Assembly: GCA_002343505.1 (NCBI GenBank) | Contig: DDQZ01000090.1 | Span: 1 to 39,394, forward strand | Direction: 5' to 3' | DNA: 39,394 nucleotides | From: Verrucomicrobiaceae bacterium UBA2429 | GTDB lineage: Bacteria; Verrucomicrobiota; Verrucomicrobiia; Verrucomicrobiales; Verrucomicrobiaceae | Part shown: positions 17,509-26,330 of the stretch, piece after piece | Layout: every line of letters begins with the position of its first letter | Numbering within the stretch: the first letter of the stretch is position 1 | Program-made: the position numbers and the translations under genes | Notes under the pieces: model-generated | What the model was told of the DNA's origin: nothing | Seen by the model: only the letters and a program-made list of their open reading frames with translations | Database searches by the model: none

Positions 17509-18054
17509 GTGATTTTCTCCGACCAAGCGGCCTGGCATGTCATTCATGGCAGGCCGAAGTGCGAGCATCTGGCCGCCGCCGTGATGGCGGAATTGCCTGA
17601 AGTGGAGACCTACTGCCCGCGCATCCGCTACCAAAAAAGCACCCGGCGCGGCAGGGTGTGGTTTGTCGAGGCGCTTTTCCCCGGCTACTTCTTCGCCCGT
17701 TTCGCCCCCGCCAAATCCGCGCGCGCTGTGCGACACTCGCAAAATGTCATCCGCATCGTGGAGTTCGGCGGCATGATGTCACCGGTGCCGGACTCGGTGA
17801 TCATGGGCATCCGCGCGGAGATGGAGGGGCGGGAGGTCAGGGAAATCCATCTCGAAGTGCGCCCTGGAGACGAGGTGGAGGTGGCCGAGGGGCCGATGCG
17901 CGGCATCAAAGGCATCGTCAACCACGTCCATGACGGAGCGCGCCGTGTGCGCATCCTCATGGAAATCCTCGGCGGGGAAAATGTGGTCGAGGTGGACGCT
18001 TCCAAGCTCCTCCCGGCCCGCCAGCCGCGTGAGGCGCTGGCCGGCGGCGCGTAA
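17509..18054 (+). CDS. NusG-family transcription elongation factor paralogue (RfaH/LoaP-like)
   Basis: A 181-residue protein with an N-terminal NGN domain (AWHVIHGRPKCEHLAAAVM, then RGRVWFVEALFPGYFFARF) and a C-terminal KOW domain (RPGDEVEVAEGPMRGIKGIVNHV). The FPGYFF segment is the usual NGN signature. The lack of the housekeeping nusG context (secE, rplK) points to a specialised paralogue that allows read-through of long operons. The start is GTG at 17509; no in-frame ATG fits. It lies 40 bp after the esterase gene and is convergent with the TPR gene (11 bp between stops), so any target operon is in trans. Confidence 0.85.
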   Translation: MIFSDQAAWHVIHGRPKCEHLAAAVMAELPEVETYCPRIRYQKSTRRGRVWFVEALFPGYFFARFAPAKSARAVRHSQNVIRIVEFGGMMSPVPDSVIMGIRAEMEGREVREIHLEVRPGDEVEVAEGPMRGIKGIVNHVHDGARRVRILMEILGGENVVEVDASKLLPARQPREALAGGA

Positions 18055-18065
18055 AACTATGCGGC

Positions 18066-20582
18066 TCACTTTTTCTCATCCCAGATGAAATGGTCGAGCC
18101 GGATCTTGGTGGCGCGCGCGGCGGCCTCCTGCGCGCGCTCCCCCCGGCTGGAGCCGAGTTTTTCAGCCAGGCGCGCGGCGGATTCCCACTGCCTGGCCGC
18201 CTCAAGCAGCTCAATACCCAGGAAACCCGCGCGGTAATACCAGCGGAACTCGGCGGGATTGGCGGGACCGCCGAAGGGCGCGCCTTCCACCACGTCATGA
18301 CAAGCTGCCAGCGCCTCGGCGGACTGGCCTGCGGCATGGAGCACGGTGGCTAGGGTGTGACCGGCGCGGGCGCGCCAGGCGTAGGGCAGGCCATCCCCCT
18401 CCAGCATCGCGCGCAGAACGGCGGCGGCGTCATCGAAATGCGCGGGCTTCACCCTGCCGAGCAGCATGAGCATCTCCGCCTTCTCACAAACCAACTGGCG
18501 GCGCATGTCCACCGCCAGATCCGGCCCGGCCAGCAGCATTTCCGTCAGCCTCAAAGCCTCGGCCTCCTCGCCCGCCAGACGACGCGCCTGAGCGAGCTGG
18601 TGAAGCGCCGGCTGGGCGAGCGGACCCGCGCGCTCAGCGATCTCCTGCCAGAGTTGCAGTGCCCTCTCGCGCCCCTCCTCGGTGAGCATGGACATGGCGG
18701 AGAGGGCGGCGAAATATAGAGCACTCTCCGCATAAGGCGACTCAGGGTGCTCCTGCGCCAGCAGTTCGAAACCCGTGCGCGCCGCGGCAAAATCCTCCAG
18801 CCGGAAATACACCTCGGCCACCTTCATGCGCACCTCGTCCTCCTGGTCAGCACCGGGCCAGTTTTTCAAAAACTCCCCGCCCAGAGCCGCCGCCTCCTCC
18901 AGCTTTCCCTGGCGCTCCAGCAGCCAGAGGCGCGTCACCGCCACACGCTGGCGCTGCCCGTCATCAAGTCCCGTGAGCACATCCGCCTGGCTCAGCGCTT
19001 TTTCAGACATCGAGAAATTTGGCGGCTTTGACAGCATGGCCAGCTCGGCCAGCGCCAGGCATGCCTCCAGGGCGCGGGGATGGGAGGCGTGATTTTCGAG
19101 AAAAGCGTTGAGCGCCGACACCGCGCCCTGGCCGCCAACGGAGGCGAGCTCCAGCGCCCGGTCCAGCTCCAGGTCAGCGGCGCTGTCCCCGCTTTTCACA
19201 GCGACCTCCGACCCCGAACCGACGATTTGCAACTGTCCCAGCAGAGTCTGGTAGAGCAAAAGCTCGCCCGCCCGCAGCGCTGCCACACAGGCATTGAAAA
19301 GCGCCGCTCGCCGCGCGGAGAGCGTGGCGGCCGTGTTCGCGGCGGCGAAGAAATCATCCGCCGCATCCTCATAATCCCCGCGCACGAAGGCGCTGCCGCC
19401 TGTGATGAAGTCGAGGAATGACGCGCCGCCCTCCTCGAAGTGTCCACGCCACAAGGAGGCAAGCGCGGCCACCGCCGTGTCGTTGCCGAGCGCCCCGTGG
19501 GTCTGAAGGGCCAGGCGCATCGCGTCCACCGCCTGGGGATGCTCAGGATGCGCCACAGCCATGCTCTCCAACAGACCCAGCGCCTCCTGTTTCCGGCCCT
19601 CATGAAGCAGCCAGCGGGACAGCGCCAGCATCGCATGGCCGCGAAACAGGGCGACTTCAGCCTCAGCCGCGCCGGACTGGCGCAGCGCGGCGCCGCCCTC
19701 CACCATCCAGCGCATGATGACGTCCGGCGGCGGCGTGTCCAGCTCCTCCAGCACCCGCGCCAGCAGATCAAAGGCATGCGGCCACAAGGTGCTGCGCGGA
19801 GTGTTTTCCAGGAAGGCCGTCAGTGCCTCCAAAGCCTCCGCAGCGCGGCCTGACTCCAGCCCCGCCTCAACCCGCATCAGACTGGCGGAGTGGACCAGGG
19901 ACTCCCCGCCCCGGCGCGCGGTGATGATTCCGCGCAAAACCGCCTCCGCCTCCTCCCCGCGTCCCAGATCCAGCAGGGCGCGCGCCCGCAGATGGGCCGC
20001 TTCGGTCTCTCCGGAGTCCGGCAGCGCCTCCAGAGCCGCCTGCGCCTCGCCGATCGCCAGCGAAGCCTCCGCCAGGATCAGCAGCGCCTTGGGCCTCACC
20101 TCTTCGGAGGCGGAGTTCAGCAACTGCAGGGCCATCCCGCGCGCCTGGACTTCATTGGCGCCGCGCAGGAACAACTGGGCAAGCAGTAGTTTTTCCCGCT
20201 CCCCCGCATCGCCCCTCTCCAGACGCCGCGTCAGCAAAGCCTCCGCCTCGCCATGCCTTCCCTCCAAGGCCAGCGCCTGCGCCCTCCAATAATCCGCGCC
20301 CTGCACCGGTTCACGCTCCAGCAAGGCAAGAGCGGCGGCCCCGTCGCCCGCGCGCACCCGCGCCTCCACCGCCAGCGCCGCCAGACCGGCCCGCTCGCCC
20401 GCGGACCAGGACGGCCTTTCCAGCAGCAGCTCGCTCTTCGCCGCCGCCACTAAAGCCTGTCCGCCGCGCAGCGCGGCAAGGGCGGACTGAAAATCCGCGT
20501 CTTCCTCCAAATCCGGCGCCCCGCGCAGTGGTAACACGGCGGGCAAAAGGCAGAGGATCAAAGGTCGCAAGGCATCTCGCAT
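18066..20582 (-). CDS. Exported TPR-repeat protein
   Basis: An 838-residue protein with a signal peptide (MRDALRPLILCLLPAVLPLRG), followed almost entirely by helical hairpins of TPR type, for example AAALALLEREPVQGADYWRAQALALEGRHGEAEALLTRRL and FRLEDFAAARTGFELLAQEHPESPYAESALYFAALSAM. The latter half resembles outer-membrane or periplasmic TPR scaffolds of the BamD/CpoB type in general build, but I see no specific family motif. It probably acts as a protein-binding scaffold outside the cytoplasm. It lies 118 bp after the ParA-associated gene on the same strand. Confidence 0.85.
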   Translation of the reverse strand: MRDALRPLILCLLPAVLPLRGAPDLEEDADFQSALAALRGGQALVAAAKSELLLERPSWSAGERAGLAALAVEARVRAGDGAAALALLEREPVQGADYWRAQALALEGRHGEAEALLTRRLERGDAGEREKLLLAQLFLRGANEVQARGMALQLLNSASEEVRPKALLILAEASLAIGEAQAALEALPDSGETEAAHLRARALLDLGRGEEAEAVLRGIITARRGGESLVHSASLMRVEAGLESGRAAEALEALTAFLENTPRSTLWPHAFDLLARVLEELDTPPPDVIMRWMVEGGAALRQSGAAEAEVALFRGHAMLALSRWLLHEGRKQEALGLLESMAVAHPEHPQAVDAMRLALQTHGALGNDTAVAALASLWRGHFEEGGASFLDFITGGSAFVRGDYEDAADDFFAAANTAATLSARRAALFNACVAALRAGELLLYQTLLGQLQIVGSGSEVAVKSGDSAADLELDRALELASVGGQGAVSALNAFLENHASHPRALEACLALAELAMLSKPPNFSMSEKALSQADVLTGLDDGQRQRVAVTRLWLLERQGKLEEAAALGGEFLKNWPGADQEDEVRMKVAEVYFRLEDFAAARTGFELLAQEHPESPYAESALYFAALSAMSMLTEEGRERALQLWQEIAERAGPLAQPALHQLAQARRLAGEEAEALRLTEMLLAGPDLAVDMRRQLVCEKAEMLMLLGRVKPAHFDDAAAVLRAMLEGDGLPYAWRARAGHTLATVLHAAGQSAEALAACHDVVEGAPFGGPANPAEFRWYYRAGFLGIELLEAARQWESAARLAEKLGSSRGERAQEAAARATKIRLDHFIWDEKK

Positions 20583-20700
20583 GAGACGCGCAGGCTACAG
20601 CATGGCCGGCCCGTTTTCCAAACGTCTTTCTCCACCGTCAGCCATGCCAGGCTAAAAAGCCCGATGCTGTCCTGGATCAAGGCGGGAGTCTGCCGCCATC

Positions 20701-21522
20701 TCAATCCTCCGTCCCGGCAACCCGGGCCAGCCCTTCCCGAAGAACAGCGGCATCTTCCTCGGAGACAATACCGCTGCCGACAACAGCCGCCTGGAGAAGG
20801 CCTAGGCTGCTGGAGCAGGCGATGAGCGTGAGATTGCGGCCGGGGGCTATTTCGCGGGTCATGAGACCCGAGATGCTGCTGAACGCCCCCGCGCTTTCAC
20901 GCCGCGCCGAGTTCAATGCCATGAGTGTCGAGAGCACCAATCCGGCGGCGTTTGGCGGTCCCCAGAGCAGGTCGCCATGCTCATCCACCACAAGGATGTC
21001 CGCGCCTTTGAAGCGGCCGCGCGCCCATTCCGCGAATGTCTCCAGCCTGGCTCCGAACTCCCCCTCCGCGTCAAAACAAAGATCGGCGGTGCTGAATGCG
21101 TCCCGCTCCCTCGCGGCATGTCCCCGCTCCTGAACAGTCGTGGCGTTTTCAACCGGAGTCCCGCGCCCTTGCAGGAGTCCGGCGATGACGGCCTGCTCGC
21201 GAATGTGGCGCAGTCGCTCGCGGATGGAGTCAATCTCCTTTTCGGAGGCAGTCTCGGCGAGTGCCGGCTCCCCGTCCTCGGCCGACTCATGTCCGGAAGG
21301 AATGATGTCCGGTGTTTCTGGCACCGGAGCACGAGCGGGAGGGTCCGTAAGTTCGGAAATCCAGGCGCTCCACCCCGGAGCTTCCGCCTCCGAAATTACC
21401 GGAAGCGCGGGCGCGGGAGCATCATGCGGCACGACAGGCCGCCCAGGCTCCAGTCCGGCGAGCAACCCGGAGACCTCATTCGGATCAATCCAGGAGACTT
21501 GCATGGCTTTGAGCAGCTTCAC
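20701..21522 (-). CDS. ParA-linked protein with possible roadblock/LC7-like C-terminal domain
   Basis: A 273-residue protein with no clear database family by eye. Residues 1-85 are Pro/Ala/Glu-rich and probably disordered. Residues about 95-125 form a charged helix (EKEIDSIRERLRHIREQAVIAGLL). The C-terminal 110 residues have an alternating pattern (ADILVVDEHGDLLWG, helix VLSTLMALNSARRE, then GLMTREIAPGRNLTLIAC) that resembles roadblock/LC7 domains, known as GTPase/ATPase regulators such as MglB. The gene overlaps the 3' end of the ParA gene by 38 bp (20 bp if the second Met at 21504 is used), which implies coupled translation. It could be an adaptor of the ParA protein. The domain call is tentative. 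Confidence 0.7.
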   Translation of the reverse strand: MKLLKAMQVSWIDPNEVSGLLAGLEPGRPVVPHDAPAPALPVISEAEAPGWSAWISELTDPPARAPVPETPDIIPSGHESAEDGEPALAETASEKEIDSIRERLRHIREQAVIAGLLQGRGTPVENATTVQERGHAARERDAFSTADLCFDAEGEFGARLETFAEWARGRFKGADILVVDEHGDLLWGPPNAAGLVLSTLMALNSARRESAGAFSSISGLMTREIAPGRNLTLIACSSSLGLLQAAVVGSGIVSEEDAAVLREGLARVAGTED

Positions 21523-22294
21523 GATCCTCCGGCAAGCCTGTGCGCTGCTCGATCTCCGCCGCGATCTGGTCGAAGATGAGCGCCTCGGGCGGCGGGTTGC
21601 GTTTCATCAGCGCCACCGGCACCCCCATGGCGCTGGCTTCGAGAAAGGATTCCAAACGGGGCACATTCTGCTCGAACATGAGGCTGGCGGGCAGCATGGC
21701 CCGCAGTTCGTTGACGACTTTCTGGCTGATGCTGTTGCCGGCCATGACCATCGTCAAAAGGATGCCCGCCACCTTCACCGGCGCCCCCTCGCTGCGGTAG
21801 CGGGAGAGCGTCTCCAGCATGTGCGGCACACTGCGCACCGCCAGAGGCTCGGCCTGCTGGGGAATGATGACGTAGTCGCATGCCTTGACGACGCTCTCGG
21901 ACATGCCGTTGAGGCCCGCGGCGGTGTCCATGATGAGGCAGTCCACGCCGCGCAGTTCGGCGGAGCGCAGGATGTCAGCCAGACGGGCCGGCACCTCATG
22001 CGCGGGCCAGCCCCGGCGGGAGCAGGCGTCATACTGGCCGGCGGGCAGGATTTGCAGTTCGGGCAGGCGGGTGGCCAGCACGAGCTTGTCGAAATCCCCG
22101 CCGCCGCAAAGGTAGTCGTAGAAGCCCTGCTTGGAGCGGGTGGAGCGCGCCAAGGATAGGCCCACGCCACCCTGCGGGTCGGTGTCCGCGAGGAGAACGT
22201 TCCACCCGCGCCTGGCTAGGGAGTAGGCGAGATTGATGCACAGCGTGGTCTTGCCCACGCCGCCTTTTTGACTTGCTGTGGCAATGGCGATCAC
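21485..22294 (-). CDS. ParA/MinD-family ATPase
   Basis: A 269-residue deviant-Walker ATPase: MIAIATASQKGGVGKTT with signature Lys10 and catalytic Lys15, switch DTDPQGGVGLSL, and Walker B LIMDTAAGL. Orphan ParA proteins of this type position DNA, chemosensory arrays or other large assemblies. I chose GTG at 22294 because it places the first beta strand at the N-terminus as in the family; the frame continues upstream into the tRNA gene, which cannot be coding. No parB or parS site is seen. It overlaps the next gene by 38 bp, so that protein is probably its functional partner. Confidence 0.9.
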   Translation of the reverse strand: MIAIATASQKGGVGKTTLCINLAYSLARRGWNVLLADTDPQGGVGLSLARSTRSKQGFYDYLCGGGDFDKLVLATRLPELQILPAGQYDACSRRGWPAHEVPARLADILRSAELRGVDCLIMDTAAGLNGMSESVVKACDYVIIPQQAEPLAVRSVPHMLETLSRYRSEGAPVKVAGILLTMVMAGNSISQKVVNELRAMLPASLMFEQNVPRLESFLEASAMGVPVALMKRNPPPEALIFDQIAAEIEQRTGLPEDREAAQSHASLLD

Positions 22295-22384
22295 TGGCCG
22301 GATGCTAAAGCGCGATGCCGTGGTGGCAAGGCTGTCTTGGCTTGCACGGCTCACTCCTGTGAAAATCCCCTCCGTCGCTGGGGA

Positions 22385-22459
22385 TGGTGCGCGATGCAGG
22401 GTTCGAACCTGCGACCCCCACCATGTCAAGGTGATGCTCTACCACTGAGCTAATCGCGC
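22385..22459 (-). tRNA. tRNA-Val (anticodon GAC)
   Basis: A complete cloverleaf on the minus strand. The acceptor stem GCGCGAT/ATCGCGC is perfect. The D stem is GCTC/GAGC, the anticodon stem TCACC/GGTGG with loop TTGACAT, and the T arm GCAGG-TTCGAAC-CCTGC. The discriminator is A, followed by an encoded CCA at 22387-22385. The body is 72 nt (22388-22459). The anticodon GAC reads GUC/GUU valine codons. Confidence 0.97.
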
Positions 22460-22557
22460 GATGTTCCATCAAGGGCCGATTAGTTACCGCCTATGCAGGT
22501 GCGGGCAACCGATTTTTTCAATCTCCAAACACGACAAAAACCACCGCGCAAATCCAG

Positions 22558-24129
22558 TCATGCCACGGCAAGATCGAGGAAAAGGATATTCGCTGCGCCC
22601 GGTCCGTGGCATACAAGCTGCAGCGAGTTCACACCCTCGCGCAGCATCCTGGCCGGAATCAGCCACGCGCGCAGTTCCTCAGGCTTGCCCAGCATGGATG
22701 GAAACGGCACCGCAAAAGGCTCTGAGACATCATTCGTGGCTGTCAGCGGCTCCCCGTTGAAATGAGCCGCCAGATCGGTCGCATCGGTCCGATCAGTCTG
22801 AATCCGCACCCGCGCATCACCACGAGGGCTTGCGAGGTCGAAGTTGAACTTCTCTGTCTTGCCCTGCGCCAGCTTGCGCGGCACGGGCAGCGGCTTCGCC
22901 CCCGGTGAACGCCACCCGCTCGCAATGAACCAGTGCTGCGGCTGTTTGGCGAGCGTTTGCGGCTCGCGCAGGGCTTTGAGCGCCTCAAACGGCGGCTCGC
23001 CAAACACACCGCGTCCTTCGCCCTGCCCATGCTGGCGGTAGTAGGCGAAGTTGAAGAGGCTGATGCCGTCCGCGCCGCGTGCATAGGCGAGATGCGCGCT
23101 CGTGTGGAGATGCTCGCGCGTGGCGCGGCGATACGGAAACACGTCGTAGCCCGCCTGCACCTTGTCGCCCTTCCAGATCGTGTGGCAAAGCTCGAAGTAG
23201 AGCGTGGCACCGGTCGTCATTTTGCGAATGGCGGCCAGATCGTGCTGCTGGGTGGTGAAGTAATGCGCTGAGGCATTCACCATGTCGAGACCGGCGGCGA
23301 CGAGCGCTTTCAAATCGAGGCCCAGCTCATCGAGAGCGGTCAAATAGCATGGCACACGCGCGCAGAGCCATTTTTGCGGCCCGAGCATCCGGCGCACTTC
23401 TTTGACGAAGGCGGTCATGATGACGCGTCGTTGCTCAAGCGGTGTTTCGGGGCGGAAGTAGCTGTAGAAGCGCAGGAAATCGAGTTCGAGGCCGTCGAGG
23501 TCGTAGTTCGCACACAGCTCGCGGAGCATGGCGAGCTTCTGCGCACGCACCTCGGGCTCCGCCCAGTTCAAAACGAGGTCCGCACCGCGCAGAGAGCCCG
23601 GTTTGATGCGATGATCGGGATGCTCGGCATACCAGCGCGTCACGCTCATGCCGATGCTGCTGCCCGGTTTGTCGCCAGGCTTCGGATCGACGAACTCTTT
23701 GTGATGCGCGTCGTTCATGCGCAGCGAGATGAAGGCTGCCTGGCCTTTCGCGCGGCAGTGGTCGATGAAGCGCCGCACGATGTCGCCACCATTGAGCACG
23801 AACTGGCTGAACGAGTCCGGCTTCTGGCCGTAGCGCTGTTTGATCCATGCAAAGTGTTCCTTCAAATCGATCACCTTGCTCGGCCACAGCGGCACCACGC
23901 CGAGTCCCGGCTGCAAAAAGTGCGCGTCCACCAGCCCCGCGACCTCATCAATCGACGCATCGAGCATCTCGGACCGAAACGGTTCCCGCGCCGCATGAAA
24001 CGGACTTACGCAAGAGGTGATGTTCGTGAGGTCGTTGCTGTACAGCACGCGGAACGGCGCTTTGCGCGGCCCTTCCGCCGCCAGCAGCGGCGTGGCGGCG
24101 AGAGTGTGGATGAAATGGCGGCGCTTCAT
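22558..24129 (-). CDS. Tat-exported glycoside hydrolase-like protein (GHL10/TIM-barrel type)
   Basis: A 523-residue protein. The N-terminus MKRRHFIHTLAATPLLA has a twin-arginine motif (RRHFI) and a short hydrophobic core, typical of the Tat signals of PVC bacteria. The body looks like a TIM barrel of the glycosyl-hydrolase-like 10 type: YDLDGLELDFLRF (an acid pair at a strand end), KWLCARVPCYLTALDELGLDL, GATLYFELCHTIW, and YARGADGISLFNFAYYRQHG. The last ~120 residues look like a beta domain (HFNGEPLTATNDV). The substrate is unknown. It begins 21 bp after the sigma-factor stop and could be read through from that operon, or have its own promoter inside the sigma gene. Confidence 0.75.
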   Translation of the reverse strand: MKRRHFIHTLAATPLLAAEGPRKAPFRVLYSNDLTNITSCVSPFHAAREPFRSEMLDASIDEVAGLVDAHFLQPGLGVVPLWPSKVIDLKEHFAWIKQRYGQKPDSFSQFVLNGGDIVRRFIDHCRAKGQAAFISLRMNDAHHKEFVDPKPGDKPGSSIGMSVTRWYAEHPDHRIKPGSLRGADLVLNWAEPEVRAQKLAMLRELCANYDLDGLELDFLRFYSYFRPETPLEQRRVIMTAFVKEVRRMLGPQKWLCARVPCYLTALDELGLDLKALVAAGLDMVNASAHYFTTQQHDLAAIRKMTTGATLYFELCHTIWKGDKVQAGYDVFPYRRATREHLHTSAHLAYARGADGISLFNFAYYRQHGQGEGRGVFGEPPFEALKALREPQTLAKQPQHWFIASGWRSPGAKPLPVPRKLAQGKTEKFNFDLASPRGDARVRIQTDRTDATDLAAHFNGEPLTATNDVSEPFAVPFPSMLGKPEELRAWLIPARMLREGVNSLQLVCHGPGAANILFLDLAVA

Positions 24130-24150
24130 TTTGGCGAGCCATGCAACGCG

Positions 24151-25389
24151 TCATTGGGCCTGGCTTTGCAGGAACTCGCGCTCGGCATCGCATTGCGCGA
24201 GGTCGGCGGCGCGTTGCCAGGCGGCGCGTGCTTCGGCGGGGTGGCCGAGTTTGGCGATGAAGCTGGCGCGGATGGCGTGATACAAGTACTGCGCTTCGAG
24301 CGAATGGCGGTTCGGGATGTTTTCGAGGGCTTCCAAGGCCTCCCGCGGACCGCGCACTCGAGCGAGAGCAACGCTCCGATTCATGGCGACGATGGGCGTG
24401 GGCTTGAGGATCAGGAGTTGATCGTAAAGACTCAAAATGCGCGTCCAGTCGGTGCTCGCTTCATCGAGCGCGAGGCAGTGACAGGCGGCGATGCCGGCCT
24501 CGATGTGATACGAGCTGATGAGATCGCCCGTGGAGGCCGCGCCGAGGGCGAGGATGCCTTCCTCGATGAGTCTCGCATCCCACTGGCTGCGGTCTTGATG
24601 ATGCAGTCGCACGATTTCGCCCGCGAGATTGACCCGCGCACGCAAACGGGCCGCATTCAGGCACATGAGCGCGAGCAGGGCTTTGGTGGCTGGTTGCGCG
24701 GTCGCGGGATGCGCGGCGAGCAGGCGTGTGAGGCGCATGGCTTCGTGACAAAGCTCCTCGCGGATGAGTCGGTCGCCGGAGGAGGCTTTGTAGCCTTCAT
24801 TGAAGAGCAGATAGAGCGCAGCGAGCACGCCATCGAGCCGCTGCGGCAGTTCGCTGGCATCCGGGACCACAAAGGGCAGTCGCAGGTCGCGGATGAGCTG
24901 TCGCGCCCGGACGAGACGTTTAGCGATAGCGGCCTCGCTGGTGAGAAAAGCGGCACCAATCTCCGCCGGGCTCAAGCCGCACACCGTGCGCAAGGCGAGC
25001 GCGAGTTGCGCCTCGGTGGAAAGCTGCGGATGAAAGCACACAAAGAGCATGCGCAGCGTTTCATCGCTGATTTCGGGCTCATCGGCTGTTTCATCGCGCG
25101 TGAGCCAGCGTTCCTGCTCGACGGTGATTTGGGCTTCTTTGCGCTGCCAGTTCTGTTCTCGACGCAAAGCATCAAGCGCGAGGTTCTTCGCGGCCTGCGT
25201 GAGCCAGGCTGCAGGATTGTCCGGAATGCCGCGATAAGGCCAGGTTTGCAAGGCTCGCACGAGCGCCTCTTGCACAACGTCCTCGGCGAGTTGCAGCCGA
25301 TGCGTGCCAAAATGTGCCGCCAACGATGCAACCAGCCGCGCACCTTCGCGGCGGAAGATATCATCCGCGACACTGCTAGCCGTACTCAT
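24151..25389 (-). CDS. ECF42-type RNA polymerase sigma factor with C-terminal TPR extension
   Basis: A 412-residue protein. Sigma region 2 is at about 10-80 (QLAEDVVQEALVRALQTWP, PAAWLTQAAKNLALDALRRE). Region 4 is at about 125-170 (LALRTVCGLSPAEIGAAFLTSEAAIAKRLVRARQLI). The long C-terminal half holds a conserved DGVLAALYLLFNEGYKAS segment and TPR-like helices, the hallmark of ECF42 sigma factors. These lack an anti-sigma partner and are encoded beside DGPF/YCII proteins, exactly as here. It starts 3 bp after the VOC gene stop and so is the last or near-last gene of the cluster. The extension is thought to replace an anti-sigma factor in control. Confidence 0.92.
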   Translation of the reverse strand: MSTASSVADDIFRREGARLVASLAAHFGTHRLQLAEDVVQEALVRALQTWPYRGIPDNPAAWLTQAAKNLALDALRREQNWQRKEAQITVEQERWLTRDETADEPEISDETLRMLFVCFHPQLSTEAQLALALRTVCGLSPAEIGAAFLTSEAAIAKRLVRARQLIRDLRLPFVVPDASELPQRLDGVLAALYLLFNEGYKASSGDRLIREELCHEAMRLTRLLAAHPATAQPATKALLALMCLNAARLRARVNLAGEIVRLHHQDRSQWDARLIEEGILALGAASTGDLISSYHIEAGIAACHCLALDEASTDWTRILSLYDQLLILKPTPIVAMNRSVALARVRGPREALEALENIPNRHSLEAQYLYHAIRASFIAKLGHPAEARAAWQRAADLAQCDAEREFLQSQAQ

Positions 25390-25392
25390 CGG

Positions 25393-25791
25393 TCACTTCA
25401 TCGAATGCAGGCCGATCATGTTGCCCTCGGTGTCGAGGATGAGCGAAATGAAGCCATAAGGCGCGATGGAGAACTTTTCGCGAAACACCTGTCCGCCCGC
25501 CGCCGCGACGCGCGAGGCCTCCACGCCGCAATCCTCGCACGAGAAGTAGATCAACGTGCCGCCCGCGCCGGGCTTGAAGCCATCCATGCGGCAAAGCGTG
25601 CCGCCGCAGCCTGGAGCCGGGTTTTCCATGTCGCAGGGGAACATCAGCATCTCGAAGCCGTCCTTCATGTCGTCGGGCACGGGCATGGGCTGCATCTGGA
25701 TGTTCAGCACGGTTTCGTAAAAGGCTTTGGCACGGGCCAGGTCGGAGACGTAGATTTCAAACCAGCCAACGGGATTGCGTTTGGGATTCAT
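25393..25791 (-). CDS. VOC-family protein (glyoxalase/bleomycin-resistance fold)
   Basis: A 132-residue vicinal-oxygen-chelate protein with the pattern PVGWFEIYVSDLARAKAFYETVL at the N-terminus and a second half GVEASRVAAAGGQVFREKFSIAPYGFISLILDTEGNMIGLHS. Candidate metal ligands are Glu in WFEIYV and the C-terminal His/Glu positions, but the enzymatic activity cannot be told. VOC proteins are frequent members of ECF42/ECF41-type loci. It lies between a YCII gene (46 bp upstream) and the sigma gene (3 bp downstream). Confidence 0.9.
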   Translation of the reverse strand: MNPKRNPVGWFEIYVSDLARAKAFYETVLNIQMQPMPVPDDMKDGFEMLMFPCDMENPAPGCGGTLCRMDGFKPGAGGTLIYFSCEDCGVEASRVAAAGGQVFREKFSIAPYGFISLILDTEGNMIGLHSMK

Positions 25792-25837
25792 GTCGGGGAC
25801 GGAGTGGTGGAATGTTGGAGTGATGAGAAGAGAGTGG

Positions 25838-26248
25838 CTACTTCGAAGCCGTGGCCGCTTTCACGTCCGCCATGGGACGGCAGAGATCGGCAATCGGACG
25901 CACCTCGACTTGCGCACCGTAGGCGAGGATGGGACAGGCTTTCGCGAGCTTCACCGCTTCATCGGTGGAAGGAACGGAGAGCAGGAAATAGCCGGCGACG
26001 GCTTCCTTGGACTCGGCAAACACACCATCGGTGACGAGACTTTGCGCTCCGGAGATGATTTTGCCCTCTTCCATCAGCGGCTGGGCTCCGCAGAGGATGC
26101 CCTTGCTGCGCAGACCTTCCACCCAGCCGTAGAAGTCGGTCATGACGCGTTGCAGCTCGGCGGGCGAGAGGCTGCTGTTCCACTGCGTGCCGCGGATGAG
26201 GAGCAGATGCTCGCCGGTGGGCGCTTGAGTGTTGGTGGCGTCGTTCAT
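25838..26248 (-). CDS. YCII/DGPF-family protein with altered DGPF motif
   Basis: A 136-residue YCII-related protein (HLLLIRGTQWNSSLSPAELQRVMTDFYGWVEGLRSKG), with a fold like a ferredoxin-type dimer. The family motif DGPF is replaced by DGVF in VTDGVFAESKEAVAGYFLL. These small proteins accompany ECF42 sigma factors; their biochemical role is not known. A palindromic repeat fills the 81-bp gap before its start, so it may have its own promoter or the gap may be an RNA-processing site. Confidence 0.85.
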   Translation of the reverse strand: MNDATNTQAPTGEHLLLIRGTQWNSSLSPAELQRVMTDFYGWVEGLRSKGILCGAQPLMEEGKIISGAQSLVTDGVFAESKEAVAGYFLLSVPSTDEAVKLAKACPILAYGAQVEVRPIADLCRPMADVKAATASK

Positions 26249-26330
26249 GGAAGTTGGAGTCTAGGCTTTAGCCGACGGTTTGGGATGGTTCGTGAGGTCG
26301 AAGAGGTCGGCTAATGCCTGGACTCCAACT
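26249..26330. repeat. Palindromic intergenic repeat, copy A
   Basis: Arms 26252-26275 and 26307-26330 are inverted copies of 24 bp with 2 mismatches. They share the core GGCTTTAGCCGA and enclose about 31 bp beginning CGGTTTGGGATG. The last base is shared with the stop codon of the upstream YCII gene. It fills almost all of the gap between the two YCII genes. It is related to copy B at 27300-27373. Confidence 0.88.

Noticed and set aside
22295..22429. Longer N-terminus for the ParA protein
   Set aside because: It would begin inside tRNA-Val; the GTG at 22294 gives the normal ParA N-terminus.
23374..26034. 886-codon plus-strand frame
   Set aside because: It is antisense to three good minus-strand genes (glycosidase-like, ECF42 sigma, VOC) and shows no protein motifs.
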